From Streptomyces sp. NBC_01237 (GTDB taxonomy: Bacteria; Actinomycetota; Actinomycetes; Streptomycetales; Streptomycetaceae): a stretch of DNA of 64,000 bases. This document shows, piece after piece, positions 44,544 to 53,199 of this stretch. The number at the start of each line of letters is the position of its first letter. The first letter of the stretch is position 1. Below the pieces are notes generated by a model. It was not told the DNA's origin. It worked only from the letters and a program-made list of their open reading frames with translations, and did no database searches. The position numbers and the translations under genes are program-made. The stretch is from contig NZ_CP108508.1 in NCBI RefSeq assembly GCF_035917275.1, positions 7,998,001 to 8,062,000 on the forward strand, in the 5' to 3' direction.

Positions 44544-45265
44544 GTTGCGATCCTCGGTCGCCCCGGAGGGCGACCGCCACACCGGCTCCCGTCGGTCCGG
44601 GAGATCTCGGCCACGTGGTTGCGATCCTCGGTCGTCCCGGAGGGCGACCGCCACGCCCTTCGGGGCGAGCGAGGATCGCAACGTCTTCGCAGGCCACCCT
44701 CCATCGAAGGGCACCCACGGTGGCGCTCGCCCTTCGGGGCGAGCGAGGATCGCAACTTCACGCCAGACGGAGACGAATTCGAGAGCCACCGGTGGCGCTC
44801 GCCCTTTGGGGCGAGCGAGGATCGCAACGTGTGGCTGGACCGCGGGGAGACCGGGCTCGGCGAGTGGCGCTCGCCCTCCGGGGCGACCGAGGATCGCAAC
44901 TCCCTGCCGCTCGCAGCGCTCGTGGCCGCGCTCCCGGGTGGCGCTCGCCCTCCGGAGCGACCGAGGATCGCAACACATCGCGCTGGCGGTGGAACGCGGT
45001 GGCGGCCCAGGTGGCGCTCACCTCTCGGGGCGGGCGAGGATCGCAACGACGTCTACAACAGCCACTGGACTGACGAGATCGAATGGCGCTCGTCCCCCAG
45101 GGCGAGTGAGGGTCGCAAACGACATCGCCTGTCCGAGATTCGTTTCGTCGCCGAGGGTGGCGCTCACCTCTCGCGGTGAGCGAGGATCGCAACCTACTCC
45201 GTGTGGGAAGTCATGCCCGGCGGCCGAAGTGGCGCGCGGATTTCGTGGCGGGGGAGGATCGCAAC
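44544..45265. CRISPR. CRISPR array with 11 repeat units, the first two inverted, no cas genes in the window
   Basis: Repeats are 37 nt. Plus-oriented units begin GTGGCGCTC, contain a GC palindrome and end GAGGATCGCAAC. They lie at 44720, 44792, 44864, 44938, 45011, 45083 (38 nt), 45157 and 45229. A 28-nt partial unit at 44655-44682 lacks the first 9 nt. It is fused directly to an inverted unit at 44618-44654, and another inverted unit lies at 44544-44580. Nine unrelated spacers of 35-37 nt separate the units. Repeats degrade progressively towards 45265, which marks the leader-distal end. The type cannot be fixed without cas genes; the spacers resemble nothing else in the window. Confidence 0.93.
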
Positions 45266-45619
45266 CACGCCCGGAAGGGTCAGAATATGCGATCCGGCCC
45301 TCATACCCCGCGTATCACAGCCCCGATACCTCCTGGGCACTCCGGACCAGGGCGTACAGAAGTACCATCCGAAGAGCAGTGCCCCTGGGCGAGGCACGGG
45401 CACATGATCAAAGGGAGCGGCCGCGTGCCCTGGGTATCCGGCGGCATGCTTCTTTGTTCGTTCGCGACCGAGTTCAAGTGCAGGGGGAAGGGTCCCGTTT
45501 CCGCCATGTGTTTGAAATTCATTCGCCCGTTCGCACATGGGGTGCGAGGGTCTCCCTGACTTGGTCCGGATCAGCCTGACCCGCTGTTCGGAGGGCCACA
45601 CGACCACAGGGGGTTCATT
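45266..45619. other. 354 bp between the CRISPR array and the DNase gene
   Basis: No gene recognised. Presumably contains the promoter of the secreted DNase gene; sequence near 45520-45600 is less GC-rich. Confidence 0.45.
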
Positions 45620-47035
45620 ATGCGTACGAGCATGTGGTTCTTACGGAACGGGGCGTTCGCCGCGACCACCGTAATTATGGCCGCGAGTTCACCGGCAGCG
45701 TCCGCGGACCACCCGGGCGAATTTGAGCGGATCTCCTATGCCCTGCCTCTCGGGACCGCCGTGCCTGATGGGCTGGTCGGCGCCGAGGCACTCAAGACGC
45801 TGGGTCATCGAACAGCGCTGACAGGCAAAGGAACGACAGCAATGGAGACTGCCGGCCCGGTGTCCGGCTATACAGCGCGCGCCTCGACAGCCTCGGCCAC
45901 TGGAGCACCGACACCCCGAAGCCCTCGGACAGTGGGGCCTGCAGCGGTCACCTATCCCGATCCGGCTCGGTCGATCTCACTTGCCGAGTGCCGGGCACAG
46001 ATCGACCGGCCCGACGGCGGGAAGTTCTACGTCAAGTCCCGCTTCGCCGTCTGCACGGGCATCCGCATGATCTCCACCTGGACCAAACGTGGCGCACCCG
46101 TGGGCACCAGCGAGACGAAGATCTTCATCCGGGGCACGGTGCCGAAGGAGGCCGACCGGACGATGACGTTCGACTACGACGTCGTCGGGTTCAAAAAGGT
46201 CGGGGCTATTCCGACCGATCGGGAGATGTACAAGATCGAAGGCACCATCCCGCAGACGTGGCCGTCCAAAGCCCGTTACACGAAGGGCGGCAGCCTGCCC
46301 GTCACCAAGAGCTTCGACGCACTGAGGGCTATGCCATCCGCCCACTTCACCCATACGGTGCGCTACGCGCCGGGGCAGGGCACCGGTGCGGGCGCGGCCG
46401 ATGTCGTCTTCGCGGTGTACCAGCCGGTAGTCACCGCGTCCGCGGTGCCTGGCTGGATCGGTGCCCCCAGCACCGGCAAACCATTCCTGCTGGCCCCACG
46501 CTGGGACGCGGCCAAGTACCTCAACAACCCGACCGGCGGCACCAAACCGGCGAACAAGGGCAGCGCCGCCTTCAGCTACCTCTCGACACTCGAGTACAGC
46601 ACGAAAGCCACCGCTCCCGAGCGCGGAGCGGCAGCCCACATCAAGAAGGCGTTCACCAAGCCGAAGACAACACAGCCGCCGAACGGCGACAAGCGGATCC
46701 CCGGCCAGAACGTCGACACCCCCCTGCACCGGCTCTACCTTGATGCGAAACGCCGTAAGGACAACCGGTCCAGAGCTGTCAGCAACTGCCGCCGGTACTT
46801 CGGCGCCGACTACACCAAGGGCGGCAAGGACTGCGACGAGTACCCCTTCGCAACCACCTACGAAGGTGCCGCGCAGGCAGAATACGACCCGCACTCGGAA
46901 AAACTGAACTTCTCCGTGTTGCCGGTCGACGCGACGCAGAACCAGGATGCGGGCCGGATACTTGGCCATTTCCTGACCAAGAACCGGATCATCGACGGTC
47001 CGGATGACGGCTTCTTGGTCAAAATCACCTCATGA
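45620..47035 (+). CDS. secreted NucA/NucB-type deoxyribonuclease
   Basis: The ATG at 45620 is preceded by AGGGGG. The 471-aa protein has a signal peptide (MRTSMWFLRNGAFAATTVIM, cleavage near SADH). The C-terminal domain shows RRYFGADYTKGGKDCDEYPF, ATTYEGA and RILGHFLTKNRIIDGPDDGF, the signature of NucA/NucB DNases with the DCDE metal/catalytic motif. About 280 residues between are beta-rich and unassigned, possibly a binding or prodomain. It may act on extracellular DNA or as an interbacterial toxin. No immunity gene is obvious, unless it is the convergent gene at 47076. Confidence 0.85.
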   Translation: MRTSMWFLRNGAFAATTVIMAASSPAASADHPGEFERISYALPLGTAVPDGLVGAEALKTLGHRTALTGKGTTAMETAGPVSGYTARASTASATGAPTPRSPRTVGPAAVTYPDPARSISLAECRAQIDRPDGGKFYVKSRFAVCTGIRMISTWTKRGAPVGTSETKIFIRGTVPKEADRTMTFDYDVVGFKKVGAIPTDREMYKIEGTIPQTWPSKARYTKGGSLPVTKSFDALRAMPSAHFTHTVRYAPGQGTGAGAADVVFAVYQPVVTASAVPGWIGAPSTGKPFLLAPRWDAAKYLNNPTGGTKPANKGSAAFSYLSTLEYSTKATAPERGAAAHIKKAFTKPKTTQPPNGDKRIPGQNVDTPLHRLYLDAKRRKDNRSRAVSNCRRYFGADYTKGGKDCDEYPFATTYEGAAQAEYDPHSEKLNFSVLPVDATQNQDAGRILGHFLTKNRIIDGPDDGFLVKITS

Positions 47036-47044
47036 CCACCTGAC

Positions 47045-47076
47045 AGGAAGGGGGGAGCCGTAGTTCCCCCCTTCCT
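47045..47076. terminator. bidirectional hairpin between convergent genes
   Basis: AGGAAGGGGGG (47045-47055) and CCCCCCTTCCT (47066-47076) pair perfectly with a 10-nt loop, 9 bp after the DNase stop. Its right edge touches the stop codon of the minus-strand gene. Confidence 0.8.
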
Positions 47077-47546
47077 CAGTAGGTCTCGGTGGGCCAGAAC
47101 TGGATCAGATAGCGTTCCACGCCCTCGGGAACGCCCTCACGGGCCAGACGGCGGACCTCTTCGCGTCCCCGACAGTGCGCCCGCACCCGCCATCGGCCGG
47201 CCTGGCCGGAAAGGCGGACATACACCGGCATCGGGCCGCCAGCCACCGCCCACACCGCCAACTCCCCCGAACGGCACACGATCACGCCCTCGGCGACCTC
47301 GTCCCAGCCGTTCTCCGCCCCGGCCTCTGCGGGCTCGTCGTCCCAGACCTCGGCGGTCAGCGCCGCGGTATGGGTATGGCCGGCGCTGCTGAAATCAAGA
47401 CGGCCCTCATGCGCGGCCAGGAAAGACTCCCCGTCAAAACCCTCGGGGAACGGCACAGGCACGACCGTGTCGTCCACGTCCTGCAGACACCAGCCGTAGA
47501 AATCCACTTCCACGTCCAAGCCCTGCCTGCTGACCAGCCGAGCCAC
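47076..47546 (-). CDS. conserved hypothetical protein
   Basis: The GTG at 47546 is chosen because GGAGAGG lies 7 bp upstream; the frame is open to 47675. The 156-aa protein includes LVSRQGLDVEVDFYGWCLQD, VVPVPFPEGFDGESFLAAHE, GRLDFSSAGHTHTAALTAEV and EGVERYLIQFWP. It looks like a compact beta protein of a family seen in many Streptomyces genomes. It could be an immunity-type protein next to the DNase, but nothing shows this directly. Confidence 0.65.
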   Translation of the reverse strand: MARLVSRQGLDVEVDFYGWCLQDVDDTVVPVPFPEGFDGESFLAAHEGRLDFSSAGHTHTAALTAEVWDDEPAEAGAENGWDEVAEGVIVCRSGELAVWAVAGGPMPVYVRLSGQAGRWRVRAHCRGREEVRRLAREGVPEGVERYLIQFWPTETY

Positions 47547-48148
47547 AACTGCCCTCTCCTCCGACGAACCAGCCACTCCCCCAGCGGCACCTCTCCGGGC
47601 GATCTCCCCCAGCACGCCCCGCAGGAAACCGAGAACGCCCACCAGGACAACATCACCACGGACAGCGGCACGCACCTACCCCAGGCACGGAACCCCACAG
47701 GGATAGAGTGACAGACCATCGAAGACACCAACGCTGGTCTCGGACACCTCGCATGGGGCTGGCAGAACGACGCGTAGCGCAAGGCGGAAGCGGGGACGCA
47801 GATGCGGGGGCGCGCTGTCGGCAGCCGAACACCAAGCGTCCCAGGAAAAAGACTCCCCCCTACCGATCGCAATGTCGTGACACTGGTATGCGCGAGAATG
47901 TCTTACGGGTAGGGGTGCCGGTAAGAATGCTGTCACCGATCCTGCTGGCTTATTCCGTACCCAGCAGGTCTGACGGGCGAGGCGACCGCCCTTTAGCTGG
48001 GGCACGTAGTTGCAGATGGTGTTCCCCGGCCGAGAGAAGTGACAGCGGGCTCAGCGGGCGGCCTTCTTTTGAAGCGTGCTCTCGAAGCTGCGAGGATGGA
48101 ACAGGCTCTGGAGCCAAGGACGTCGGCTGGATTCGAGGGGGCATAAGG
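47547..48148. other. 602 bp without a convincing gene, upstream of the NLR pair
   Basis: No frame shows homology. It should carry the promoter of the NLR operon; the stretch 47870-47950 is the least GC-rich part. Confidence 0.45.
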
Positions 48149-48565
48149 GTGAGTGCCGAGATCGCGCAGTGGGTTGAGCAAGCGTGGCCCTACGTGGCGA
48201 GTGCCGTGGGAGCGTACGGGGTGGCGGTGTTCCAGCGGGCCGAGGACGCTGCAGTGGACGCGACGGCGAATACCGGTCGACGCATGTTGCAGGCGGTCTG
48301 GGGCAGGCGGGACGAGCGGGGGCAGGCCGCGTTGGAGGCCGCCGTTCAGGACGTGGCAGAAGCGCCGGAAGACGCCGATGCGGTCGGTGCGGTGCGGCAG
48401 CAGATCAAGCGGGCGCTGCGGGATGACGCCGGCCTGCGGGCTGAGCTGGCTGGGATCTTGTCGACTGGAGAGTCGGTGCAGGTGACGGCCTCTGGTACGG
48501 GGGCTGTCGCAGCGAAGACGGTCGGTGTGGCGATCACCGGAGACAACAACACGGTCCAGCGTTAA
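48149..48565 (+). CDS. small helical protein with C-terminal amyloid-like motif (Bell-like effector candidate)
   Basis: The GTG at 48149 gives 138 aa. Residues 1-105 are predicted helical (EIAQWVEQAWPYVASAVGAY, LEAAVQDVAEAPEDADAVGA). The C-terminus is a short Gly/Ala linker and then AAKTVGVAITGDNNTV. The same motif, AAGTVGVAITGDNNRI, begins the NLR encoded 11 bp downstream. In bacterial amyloid signalling (BASS) systems, a helical Bell-domain cell-death effector ends in a motif shared with the N-terminus of its NLR, so the NLR templates effector aggregation. The order, length and shared motif here fit that scheme. The Bell assignment is by architecture, not by a search. Confidence 0.75.
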   Translation: MSAEIAQWVEQAWPYVASAVGAYGVAVFQRAEDAAVDATANTGRRMLQAVWGRRDERGQAALEAAVQDVAEAPEDADAVGAVRQQIKRALRDDAGLRAELAGILSTGESVQVTASGTGAVAAKTVGVAITGDNNTVQR

Positions 48566-48576
48566 CAGGAGCGCCT

Positions 48577-51285
48577 GTGCCTGAGTCGAAGGGCCCGCAA
48601 GCGTCGGGTGACCGGTCCGTCGCCGCGGGGACGGTCGGTGTGGCGATCACCGGAGACAACAATCGGATCGTGCATCTGCCACCAGAGGCTGTGCGCTGGG
48701 TCCAGGAGATCGAGGCGCCGCCGGGCACCGGGAATCTTCCGCGGTCTGCCGCAGGTGTGTTCGTCGGGCGTGAAGATGAACTCGCTGAACTGCGGCGACG
48801 TCTGACCGATGAGGGTGGGGCGGCGGTCACGCAGGAGTCCGGGACCCGGGCTATCCACGGACTGGGCGGTATCGGTAAATCCACGCTCGCGGCCCGGTAC
48901 GCGCACCGCTATCGCAGCGAGTACACGTTGGTGTGGTGGATCGACGCAGCTTCGACCGGAGACGGAACTGACAACATCCCCTCCAGCCTGGCCGCCCTGG
49001 CCATGCGGCTGTGCCCGCAGTGGGCCGGGACTGCAGACACCGACGAGCGGGCTGCATGGGCCATCTCGTGGCTTCAGATCCATCCCGGGTGGCTGCTGAT
49101 CTTTGACAACGTCGAGGATCCCCGCAAGCTGAACCACTACCTGGGGACGCTTCAAGGCGGTCATTACCTGGCAACCAGCCGTATCTCTACCGGCTGGCAC
49201 AGCATCGCTCCTACTATGCCCCTCGGCCTCCTCGACCCTGATGCCGCCGTCACGCTGTTGTGCATCCTCGCTTTCGGAGACGAGCACGCGCTCCCACCAG
49301 GGAAGCGAGAGGATGCGGAAGCGTTGGCAGCCGAGTTGGGCTACCTGCCCCTGGCACTGGAGCAGGCGGGCGCCTACCTCCACGAGACCGGTATGGCGCC
49401 GGCCGACTACCGCACTCTGCTCGGCCAGGTCATCGATTCGGACGCGGGCGGGATCGACTCCGAACGCACCATCGCCCGAATCTGGGACCACACTCTCGTC
49501 GCTGTCGAAGCCCGCAATCCGCAGTCGGTCACCGTGCTGAGCGCGATTGCTTGGTTTGCCCCCGCCGACATCCCCCGGGCCTTGCTCGCTCCCCTATGCC
49601 CGGAACCAGCCGCCCTCGACGAGGCTCTAGGCGTACTGCGCGCCTACAGCATGATCGCCTACGGCGCCGAGCAGAGCCTTCATGTCCACCGTCTCGTACA
49701 GACGGTTCTCCGCCACAGGGGCACCAGCGCCCCTGGCGCGTATGGACCAGGCAGAGAAGAGGCAGAGCGCCTCATCCAGCAGGCCACTCCTGCAGCGGGG
49801 GCTGCCGCCACAGAATGGCATCAGGTCCTGCCCCACTTCATGGCGGTTGCGGACTCGACCCCTGAGCACAATCCACCGTCCACCAACACCGTCCGTGCTT
49901 ACGAAGCAGCAGCGCAGCACCTGTATCAGCAGGGGCGCGATAGTCATGCGATACCCCTGCGGACAGCTGTGCTCGCACAGCGTGTGGAAACCCTGGGTTC
50001 CGAGCACCCTGACACTCTCGCTGCCCGCCACAACCTCGCCGTCTCTTACGGGCAGGCGGGGCGGATGCGGGAGGCCATCGTTCTGCTGGAGCAGGTGCTG
50101 GCCGATCGTGAACGGCTGCTCAGTTCTGAGCACCCTGACACTCTCGCTGCCCGCCACAACCTCGCCGTCTCTTACGGGCAGGCGGGGCGGATGCGGGAGG
50201 CCATCGTTCTGCTGGAGCAGGTGCTGGCCGATCGTGAACGGCTGCTCAGTTCTGAGCACCCTGACACTCTCACCGCCCGCCACAACCTCGCCGTCTCTTA
50301 CGGGCAGGCGGGGCGGATGCGGGAGGCCATCGTTCTGCTGGAGCAGGTGCTGGCCGATCGTGAACGGCTGCTCAGTTCTGAGCACCCTGACACTCTCACC
50401 GCCCGCCACAACCTCGCCCACTCTTACTGGCAGGCGGGGCGGACGCACGAGGCCGTCACCCTGCAAAAACAGGTGCTGGCAGATCGTGAACGGCTACTCA
50501 GTTCCGAACACCCCGACACTCTCATCAGAGATGGCACCCTAGTGTCTGCGTTGGACGACATGGTCGGCCTCGGCACGGTGCGCGATGCCCTCACAGAGCT
50601 CAAGAACCGCATTCGGCTCCACCATGCCCGCGGGGAGAGCCTGCCCGCGCTGGTGTTCGTGGGGCCGCCCGGGACCGGCAAGACCACTGTGGCACGGCAT
50701 GTCGGCGAATGGCTCCAGTCCCTGGGGCTGCTACGCAAGGGCCACGTGCACGAGGTCACGTGCTCTGAATTGGTTGCCGAGTACGTCGGCCAGAGCGCGT
50801 CCAAGGTCCGCGCAGTTGTGCATCAGGCCCTCGACGGGTTGCTCTTCATCGACGAGGCCTACGCCCTGGCGGGCAATGAGGCTGTCGACACCTTGGTCAG
50901 GGAGATGGAGTACTGGAACGACCGACTCGTGGTGATTGCCGCTGGCTACCCGCGTGAAATGGACGCGTTCTTGCGCAGCAACAGCAGCATGGCCTCCCGC
51001 TTCACGAAGCGTCTGGAGTTTCCCTCGTACACCACCGAGGAACTCGTCGAGGTGCTACGCCGCAGAAGTGCCTCCGAGGGCTACATCCTCACGCCGGACG
51101 CCGCGGAGCGTGTCGAGCAATGGTTCGACCGTCGCCGCGCTGACCACCCCGACGGGTTCAGCAACGTCCGCGAGGCACAGCACGCGTTCGGTGTTATGCA
51201 GGGTCGCCTGGCCGGCCGCTTTCGGGCCGACCCGACCATCAACTTCACGTTCATCGCCGAGGACGTCCCAACCCCTGAAGAATGA
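48577..51285 (+). CDS. NLR-type STAND ATPase: amyloid-like motif, NB-ARC, TPRs and C-terminal CbxX/CfqX AAA domain
   Basis: This 902-aa protein has five parts. Residues 12-32 carry the motif shared with the upstream protein. NB-ARC spans about 60-380: FVGREDELAELRRRL, P-loop GLGGIGKSTLA (95-105), Walker B WLLIFDNVED, GLPL box YLPLALEQAG and the MHD-like HVHRLV. TPRs from 475 come as 42-residue units with HPDTLAARHNLA and nearly identical DNA. From 652, MVGLGTVRDALTEL, GPPGTGKTT (697-705) and LLFIDEAYALA form a second, AAA-type ATPase of the CbxX/CfqX (EccA-like) family. Two NTPase modules in one NLR are unusual. It lies in an operon with the small helical protein. Confidence 0.88.
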   Translation: MPESKGPQASGDRSVAAGTVGVAITGDNNRIVHLPPEAVRWVQEIEAPPGTGNLPRSAAGVFVGREDELAELRRRLTDEGGAAVTQESGTRAIHGLGGIGKSTLAARYAHRYRSEYTLVWWIDAASTGDGTDNIPSSLAALAMRLCPQWAGTADTDERAAWAISWLQIHPGWLLIFDNVEDPRKLNHYLGTLQGGHYLATSRISTGWHSIAPTMPLGLLDPDAAVTLLCILAFGDEHALPPGKREDAEALAAELGYLPLALEQAGAYLHETGMAPADYRTLLGQVIDSDAGGIDSERTIARIWDHTLVAVEARNPQSVTVLSAIAWFAPADIPRALLAPLCPEPAALDEALGVLRAYSMIAYGAEQSLHVHRLVQTVLRHRGTSAPGAYGPGREEAERLIQQATPAAGAAATEWHQVLPHFMAVADSTPEHNPPSTNTVRAYEAAAQHLYQQGRDSHAIPLRTAVLAQRVETLGSEHPDTLAARHNLAVSYGQAGRMREAIVLLEQVLADRERLLSSEHPDTLAARHNLAVSYGQAGRMREAIVLLEQVLADRERLLSSEHPDTLTARHNLAVSYGQAGRMREAIVLLEQVLADRERLLSSEHPDTLTARHNLAHSYWQAGRTHEAVTLQKQVLADRERLLSSEHPDTLIRDGTLVSALDDMVGLGTVRDALTELKNRIRLHHARGESLPALVFVGPPGTGKTTVARHVGEWLQSLGLLRKGHVHEVTCSELVAEYVGQSASKVRAVVHQALDGLLFIDEAYALAGNEAVDTLVREMEYWNDRLVVIAAGYPREMDAFLRSNSSMASRFTKRLEFPSYTTEELVEVLRRRSASEGYILTPDAAERVEQWFDRRRADHPDGFSNVREAQHAFGVMQGRLAGRFRADPTINFTFIAEDVPTPEE
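49999..50520 (+). repeat. tandem 126-bp repeats encoding TPR units
   Basis: Units start at 49999, 50125, 50251, 50377 and, as a partial unit, 50503. The first three full units are nearly identical in DNA, differing at a few bases; the fourth has diverged. Such near-identity at silent sites points to recent duplication or gene conversion, typical of fast-evolving NLR repeat arrays. Confidence 0.9.
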
Positions 51286-51287
51286 GC

Positions 51288-51485
51288 TCAGCAGGGGCCG
51301 ATGACGTCAGGGCGGGCGGTTCGGCGTTGGTCGAGGTCGACGATCGTGCTGTGGGCGGCGAGTTCTTCGCGGAGGGCTGTGTTGTCGTGGTGGAGTGCGG
51401 CGATGACAGTGGCTGCCGCGTCGAGCCGGTGTTGGAGGTTGGTCCGCTCGCGCTTGATCTGCGTCAACTCCGGCTTTGGGGAACA
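51288..51485 (-). pseudogene. C-terminal remnant, possibly of a DUF6262-type protein
   Basis: The frame ending at the TGA 51288-51290 reads PKPELTQIKRERTNLQHRLD, AAATVIAALHHDNTALREEL, a coiled coil. It resembles the tails of DUF6262 proteins that accompany tyrosine recombinases. It runs into the transposon end near 51480, which explains the missing N-terminus. Confidence 0.4.
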
Positions 51486-51519
51486 TTGGTACAGCGGTTA
51501 TCGGTGAGAACGATCTTGG

Positions 51520-52435
51520 TCAGGGCATGAGGGTGCTGACCCGGTTCTCGTACTCGCGGCGGGCCTTGCGCTGGGCCGGAACGGCGGGGGCGCCCTGGAC
51601 GCCGTCGAGCGGCTGGCAGCGGGCGAGCAGCCCTCGGTGCACGGCGGGGACGGCGCTGACGCGCAGGGTGTAGCCCTGACCGCGCCGTACGGTCACGCCC
51701 TGGTCGAGCGCCGCCCGCTCGACGGGCTCCAGCTCGGTGGTGCGGAGGTAGTCGGCGACCTTGCCGGGCATGTCGAGGACGACCGGCAGCTCCGGGGCCG
51801 GGACGCCCGGGTCGCCAGCCGTGTGCTCGGGCAGGAGATCGGCGACGGCTGTGCGGATCGCGCCGCGGCTGACGTCGTGGTCGCGCGCGAGGGCCGAGAT
51901 GGACCGGCCCTCCAGGTACGCGGTGCGTACGCCGACGGTCTGCGCGGCCGGGACGGCGGGTCGGCGTCCGCCCTTGCTGCCCTTGGCCTCGGCGGCGCGC
52001 AGTCCGTCGTAGGTCAGCTCGCGCTGGAGGTCGCGCTGGAGTTCGCCGGCGGCGGCGAGGGTCTGCACCATGAACTTCACGGTGGACAGCAGCTCTCCGG
52101 TGCGCGGGTGGCGGGCGGTGAGGTCCATCGCGGAGAACGCGCCGTCGTGGATGCGCAGCGCGAGGCGGTCGCGGTGCAGGACCCAGCACGTCGAGGATGT
52201 GCTGGTTGCCGCGCACGAGGCGGAACATCTCGGAGATGTGGACGGTGTCGCCCGGCCGCGCGTACGTCAGCAGCTCGCGGAACTTCGGGCGCTGGAGCGG
52301 GTGGAGGCGGCTGGAGGTCCCCGGGTCCTCCTCGAAGGCGACCGGGTCCTCGATCCCGGCTTCGGCCAGGACGAGGTCCTGTCGGGCGGTGGACTGCTGG
52401 TCGGTCGAGACCCGCTTGTAGACCAGGTTCGCCAC
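51520..52435 (-). pseudogene. tnpR: serine recombinase (Tn3-type resolvase), frameshifted
   Basis: From 52435 the minus strand reads MANLVYKRVSTDQQSTARQD, with the catalytic Ser in RVSTDQQ, then RPKFRELLTYARPGDTVHIS. Near 52180 one extra G shifts the frame. The continuation RDRLALRIHDGAFSAMDLTA leads into FMVQTLAAAGELQRDLQREL and the helix-turn-helix ISALARDHDVSRGAIRTAV, ending at 51520. The split reading would abolish resolvase activity unless the shift is translational. Confidence 0.8.
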
Positions 52436-52473
52436 AGTGGGGCCCCTTCCGTACGGAGGATCGGACCCTATCT

Positions 52474-52603
52474 GTCGTCAAACCCTGTCAGCAATCACCA
52501 TCGGATCTGATTGGATTCGCGCGGCGGCGAACCCCCTGATTGCACGGGTTCATTGGGCGTCCCGTCCGCCTGTCGTCAAACGATCGTTTGACGACAGGCG
52601 GAC
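52474..52603. promoter_or_regulatory. res-like site: 40-bp palindrome plus direct repeat
   Basis: 52564-52603 is a perfect 40-bp palindrome (20-bp arms). Its arm contains CTGTCGTCAAAC, which is also present at 52474-52485. This arrangement of inverted and direct half-sites upstream of tnpR fits a resolvase binding/resolution site. Confidence 0.65.
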
Positions 52604-52673
52604 GGCCGCGTCACCGTCATGCACGGAGTCGTCGAAGCACTCGGTGGCCTCGAAGGCTCAGCATCTCAACTGC

Positions 52674-52982
52674 TTACCAGGGAATTCCACCCCATGAGCG
52701 GGGCGAGGCCAGATGTGAGTTGTAGGTGGTGCAGTACGCGTACGAGGTGGTGCCAGATGCTGCGGCTGCACCCTGGGCGGTGCGTCCGTTCGCACACTTG
52801 GCCCAACCTACGAAGGTGCTGCCCGTGCACTTGATGCCCGCAGTGTTGCCGTCATCGAATACCTTGGTGCACGACAGCGCGGACGGGCCTTGAGGAGCCG
52901 CCGACACGGATGACGCGGAGGTCGCTACGCTCGCCCCAACCAGGGCCAGCGTAGCGAACGCACTTGCTAACACACGCTTCAT
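52674..52982 (-). CDS. small secreted Cys-containing protein
   Basis: The ATG at 52982 gives 102 aa after GGTGTTCC. The signal peptide is clear (MKRVLASAFATLALVGASVA, cleavage near SAAPQ). The mature part has LSCTKVFDDGNTAGIKC and YAYCTTYNSHLASPRSW, with four Cys that could make two disulphides. Small secreted proteins of this type are widespread in Streptomyces but unassigned. Its position between res and tnpA makes it a transposon passenger. The C-terminus may be altered. Confidence 0.65.
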   Translation of the reverse strand: MKRVLASAFATLALVGASVATSASSVSAAPQGPSALSCTKVFDDGNTAGIKCTGSTFVGWAKCANGRTAQGAAAASGTTSYAYCTTYNSHLASPRSWGGIPW

Positions 52983-53199
52983 TGGAACACCTTTCCGACT
53001 CGCGATTGTGGGGCTCATCGCCCTGCGCAAAAGGCATCCTCACGTCGGTCCGGGTGGATAGCCAGATATACGTGGATGCTTGACCGGAAGTCAGGCGTAA
53101 CTGACTATTGAGGCCCCCTTGACGTGCCGAAGCCCGAGCTGAAGGGTGGACGCGCCGCGATCGCCGAGGCGTACCCGCACTCACCCTTTCCGGCCCCGC

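Noticed and set aside
44340..45046. Open frames within the CRISPR array
   Set aside because: Their translations repeat the same peptides because they are built from the repeat units; they are not genes.
47708..48148. N-terminal extension of the small helical protein to 47708
   Set aside because: The extra residues are Arg/Ser-rich without structure, and GTG 48149 gives a compact protein of the expected architecture.
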